Source: Candidatus Gastranaerophilales bacterium (GTDB taxonomy: Bacteria; Cyanobacteriota; Vampirovibrionia; Gastranaerophilales; Gastranaerophilaceae). Taken from it: a stretch of DNA of 64,000 nt. The notes beneath the pieces are model-generated. The model ran no database searches. It was not told the DNA's origin and was given only the letters and a program-made list of their open reading frames with translations. The DNA is taken from the NCBI GenBank assembly GCA_947630535.1, contig CANRHZ010000003.1, positions 28,715 through 92,714 of the forward strand, read 5' to 3'. Shown here in pieces: positions 61,210 through 64,000 of the stretch (its first letter is position 1; every line of letters starts with the position of its first letter). The translations under genes and the position numbers were made by a program.

Positions 61210-63013
61210 AATTTGTAATATCAGATACTATTTCGTCATGTTTTAATATTTTATCTTCGGATATGGGAAGTATAAAACTGAAAGTTGACCCGACACCCAC
61301 TTTAGAAATTGCAAAAACCTTCCCTCCGTGTTGTTTTTCAATTGCCGTTTTAACAAGGTGAAGCCCTAAGCCTGTTCCCTTTATTGTGTGAGTTGTGTTT
61401 TCGGTTCTATAGAACCTGTCAAATACCCTGTCTAAAACATCTTCCGCTATTCCGATACCCTCGTCTTTAACACTTACTTTAACATAGTCTAAATCTTCGG
61501 TTAAGCCGACAATAATTTCTATTGCAGAATTTTCGGGCGAATATTTAATGGCATTTGTAACAAGGTTATTTATAACCCTTTCAATAGTTTCTTCGTTGTA
61601 TGGAATTAAAGGAAGTCCGCTTTGTTTTGTTAAAAAGATGTTTATATTTTTTTCATCCGCAAGGACTTTTAAGCCCGTTAATGTACGCTCTATTGTTCCC
61701 GTTATATCAAGCATTTGCTTTTCAACTTTTGAGTTTGCTTCAATTTTTGAAAAATCAAGAATATCATTAACCATTTTGTTCAGGTGGATAATTTCATCAT
61801 TAATTATTCCTATAAACTCTTTTTGTTCTTCAAATTTAAAGCTGTCCCCGTAATTGTACAAAGTGTCTGCGTAGCTTCTCAAAATTGTAACGGGAGTTCT
61901 CAGTTCATGAGATACGTTTGATATAAAGTCTGATTTTAATTTGTCCACTTCCGCTTCTTTTGTTATGTCAATTAAAATGATTATGTATCCGAGGTAATCA
62001 TGGACATTTGAATACATTGAAGATGTTATTGCCTTTATGACTTTGTTATCAATTTTGATTGAAAACGAAAGGGGCTTAGTTTCATTTTCATCAACGGGTG
62101 AGCTTTTAAATTTTTCAATTCCGGATCTAAAACATTTTGAACCCTTAGAATCCGAAAAATCGAGAATTGATGTATTTAAAATAGGCTTATTTAAAAGCTT
62201 TTGAGCCGAAGGGTTTATAAGAACAACATTATCAAATTTGTCGCAAACGACAACCCCGTTTGCAATTCCCATTAAAACCGATTCAAATTTGTTTCTCTCA
62301 AAGGTGAGCTGGTCAATATTTTGTTCTTCATAAATGTGAAGCCTTTGGCTCATATCGTTAAAGGCGCTAAACAGTTCTTTTATTTCACCTGATGCCTGTT
62401 TGTTTTCTAATATTGTTCCAAACCTTCCCGAGGATATTTCTTTAACCCCCTGTCTTAAAATACCGAGTTCCCGTCTTATTAAAATAGTGTTTAAAACGAT
62501 TACCACGGTATATATAAGCCACATCATTGCAAAAACAACAAGCATTGAATTTTTTGTTGTATTTGAAATTGACTTTGCCAAGTTAGCGTTAAGCCCGATT
62601 TCAACATACCCTTTTATGTTTCCTTTTTCGTCAATAACGGGGGTTGTAAGGGTTGTTTTTGTTTCATTTTTTCTTTTTGGAAAATCGGTTATACTTGAAT
62701 AAATAACATTTTTGTTTGTGTCTTTATGGGTTATAAAAGAAATGTCGGAGTTTCCTTCCATGACAAGCTTTGTGTGGTATTTAAAAAGATTTTCTTCCGA
62801 CACATTTTTTGAATTTTTCATTAATTCATAGCTTTGAATTGCAATAGTTCTTCCCAAAATTTGCCCCGAATTTGCATAGTTTTCATAGAGTTCTTCTCTG
62901 ATTTTATCAATTGCAAAATAAGACACCGCCATAATTATAGCGGTTGAAACAATAAGCCCGATTGCAATAAGTTTGTTTTGGGTTGATATATTGAAATTGA
63001 ATTTCTTTGCCAT
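61208..63013 (-). CDS. Membrane sensor histidine kinase (HAMP-PAS-HisKA-HATPase)
   Basis: A 601-residue sensor kinase. Two transmembrane helices (about residues 10-30 and 160-182) enclose a periplasmic sensor. Then come HAMP (about 185-235), PAS (about 245-355), HisKA with the phospho-His in SHELRTPVTILRSYADT near 372 and HATPase_c with NLVTNAIKYS, DEGIGI and GTGLGLHLVK. I start at MAKKFNFN (63013). An in-frame ATG three codons earlier overlaps the TATAAT box, which ends seven bases before 63013. No response regulator is adjacent. Confidence 0.93.
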   Translation of the reverse strand: MAKKFNFNISTQNKLIAIGLIVSTAIIMAVSYFAIDKIREELYENYANSGQILGRTIAIQSYELMKNSKNVSEENLFKYHTKLVMEGNSDISFITHKDTNKNVIYSSITDFPKRKNETKTTLTTPVIDEKGNIKGYVEIGLNANLAKSISNTTKNSMLVVFAMMWLIYTVVIVLNTILIRRELGILRQGVKEISSGRFGTILENKQASGEIKELFSAFNDMSQRLHIYEEQNIDQLTFERNKFESVLMGIANGVVVCDKFDNVVLINPSAQKLLNKPILNTSILDFSDSKGSKCFRSGIEKFKSSPVDENETKPLSFSIKIDNKVIKAITSSMYSNVHDYLGYIIILIDITKEAEVDKLKSDFISNVSHELRTPVTILRSYADTLYNYGDSFKFEEQKEFIGIINDEIIHLNKMVNDILDFSKIEANSKVEKQMLDITGTIERTLTGLKVLADEKNINIFLTKQSGLPLIPYNEETIERVINNLVTNAIKYSPENSAIEIIVGLTEDLDYVKVSVKDEGIGIAEDVLDRVFDRFYRTENTTHTIKGTGLGLHLVKTAIEKQHGGKVFAISKVGVGSTFSFILPISEDKILKHDEIVSDITN

Positions 63014-63020
63014 CAAAAAC

Positions 63021-63029
63021 ATTATATCA
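63021..63029 (-). promoter_or_regulatory. Extended -10 box of the histidine kinase gene
   Basis: TGATATAAT on the minus strand, seven bases before ATG 63013. The upstream in-frame ATG at 63020-63022 overlaps the last bases of the box and cannot be in the mRNA. Confidence 0.65.
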
Positions 63030-63049
63030 TTAAATTTAAATACGTAATA

Positions 63050-63080
63050 ATAAAAAAACCCGTCTGATATAAGACGGGTG
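63050..63080 (-). terminator. Intrinsic terminator of the pilin-like gene
   Basis: ACCCGTCT/AGACGGGT stem (63058-63079) followed on the minus strand by TTTTTTTATTATT. It separates the pilin-like gene from the histidine kinase promoter. Confidence 0.92.
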
Positions 63081-63085
63081 ATTAA

Positions 63086-64000
63086 TTATTTTTTTACGCA
63101 TCGAACTCTGTCAGCACCGTCATCACCGGAATCCAGTGCATTTGAAAAAGCACATTCAAATGTGTTGCCACCAGCAAAATTAACCTGCCAAGCATAACTG
63201 TCATCAGCGTTATCTGACGCTTTTGTTACCGTGCTTGACCAGTAATATCCTTCATCCATATTTCCGATAAGTTTTTGATTTATATAAAGAGATATCAATT
63301 CTTCTTTGTTTGGAACTCTTGAATCGCTATCCTGTTTAGCGCAAGCAGACACCGCATCTTCCTGATATATGCCATCGCCTAAATCGGTTGATAACGGTAC
63401 GGGGGCAACTACAATACTGTTAGAACGATACATGGCGGATAAAAATCCTATATCTTTTCCAACCTCATTTGGGCCTTTAAGGCCGTTTAGGTCGTATACC
63501 ATATTTACGCAAAACAATTTCCCTGCATAGGAACTGCTGCTGCTATCCGAGCTGCATTTGGGGTTATAAAAAAGCGCTATTGATTCACCGTTAACCGTTT
63601 CAAAGGCAGCAGCATCTGTATTTGTTGCATGGTCCTTGTTAATAATTTCACTGTTTAATTCTTCCGTTGATGTTGGAAAATTTATATTATTTCCGTTTAT
63701 TGTTATTATGCTTGATGGTATTCCGCATGCAGTGAGGTTCTTTGAATTACATACGTTTTGAACTCTATAGACTTTAGATAGACCATTAATAATGAAAGTT
63801 TCTGCCGAATTTTGAACATCATCACTTCCATATCCTCCTATACTGTCCATCTCTCCTATTGCTTGGCTCATTCTGGCATAAAGTGCTTTTTTTTGAGCAT
63901 TCCAAGCTTTATCGTTAACGTTCACAAGTAATGATGGCAAGGTTATAGCTGCAACAATACCAATAATTGTTAGTGTTATCAATACTTCAGCTAAAGTAAA
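63086..64000 (-). CDS. Type IV pilin-like protein with C-terminal Lcl/DUF1566-like domain (partial, 5' end beyond window)
   Basis: The frame is open to the window edge, where it reads FTLAEVLITLTIIGIVAA: a classic class III prepilin helix with Glu at +5, so only the short leader and its Gly are missing. A long polar region with Cys pairs follows. The last 70 residues (GYYWSSTVTK ... SYAWQVNFAGGN ... DRVRCVKK) resemble the Lcl/DUF1566 C-terminal domain found on many surface proteins, where YWSST and VRCV are hallmarks. A likely surface or minor pilin with an adhesive tip. Confidence 0.82.
   Translation of the reverse strand, partial: FTLAEVLITLTIIGIVAAITLPSLLVNVNDKAWNAQKKALYARMSQAIGEMDSIGGYGSDDVQNSAETFIINGLSKVYRVQNVCNSKNLTACGIPSSIITINGNNINFPTSTEELNSEIINKDHATNTDAAAFETVNGESIALFYNPKCSSDSSSSSYAGKLFCVNMVYDLNGLKGPNEVGKDIGFLSAMYRSNSIVVAPVPLSTDLGDGIYQEDAVSACAKQDSDSRVPNKEELISLYINQKLIGNMDEGYYWSSTVTKASDNADDSYAWQVNFAGGNTFECAFSNALDSGDDGADRVRCVKK

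Overview
The window is an AT-rich bacterial chromosome segment with dense, mostly single-copy housekeeping genes and short intergenic gaps. My best guess for the source is a non-photosynthetic relative of Cyanobacteria of the gut Melainabacteria/Gastranaerophilales type. The reasons are a DUF3326 protein (a family I know mainly from cyanobacteria and plastid-bearing organisms), small lineage-restricted proteins with an FKSG-type N-terminus, several type IV pilin-like proteins, and no photosynthesis genes. This is inference; no rRNA lies in the window.

Layout. 1-4.1 kb: dnaN-thrB-mnmG on the minus strand. 4.2-9.7 kb: comF and gcvPB share a tiny divergent promoter, followed by queA, a split chromate transporter pair and a glutamate-cysteine-ligase-like gene. 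9.8-16.1 kb: an operon for a three-piece glutamate synthase (glutaminase subunit; ferredoxin-FMN subunit; GXGXG-GltD-ferredoxin fusion) plus an iron alcohol dehydrogenase. 16.2-26.2 kb: a methionine gamma-lyase-like enzyme, a GT39-like membrane transferase with a HAD phosphatase and ComM, a thioredoxin-like/CcdA pair, an unknown membrane protein and a Cache-GGDEF-EAL protein. 26.2-31.1 kb: dnaE, hpf and an HD phosphohydrolase. 31.1-36.2 kb: menG/ubiE-like and trpDCFBA. 36.3-41.5 kb: a small unknown protein, a GT-C-like protein with a Spy/CpxP-like protein, pheS and lysS. 42.2-44.8 kb: the accessory region. 44.8-47.3 kb: a secreted protein with trxB and an MDR dehydrogenase. 47.3-64 kb: an HD-GYP regulator, fusA, holA-holB-DUF3326-pilin, an operon from a 2-hydroxyacid dehydrogenase to a ROK kinase, cca-dtd, rnpB, a histidine kinase and a partial pilin-like gene.

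The accessory region (about 42.2-44.8 kb) is the most unusual part. It holds an XRE regulator divergent from a secreted PD-(D/E)XK-like protein, a consensus promoter covered by a 12-bp inverted repeat with no gene behind it, REP-like palindromes, two tandem candidate type I toxin-antitoxin modules, and the remnant of a serine recombinase. It also has three copies of the tRNA-His 3' end, a 123-bp direct repeat of the tRNA-His downstream flank, and an array of degenerate tRNA-His 5' halves. Together these point to repeated integration at tRNA-His.

A second window-wide pattern is the promoter layout. In about ten genes a TATAAT-like -10 box sits only 6-9 nt before the start codon, so transcription should begin at or within a few bases of the ATG and the mRNAs should be leaderless. 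Other genes have ordinary AAGGAG ribosome binding sites. The comF/gcvPB gap is the extreme case: one 10-bp palindrome supplies the -10 box in both directions. These promoters also correct several start codons.
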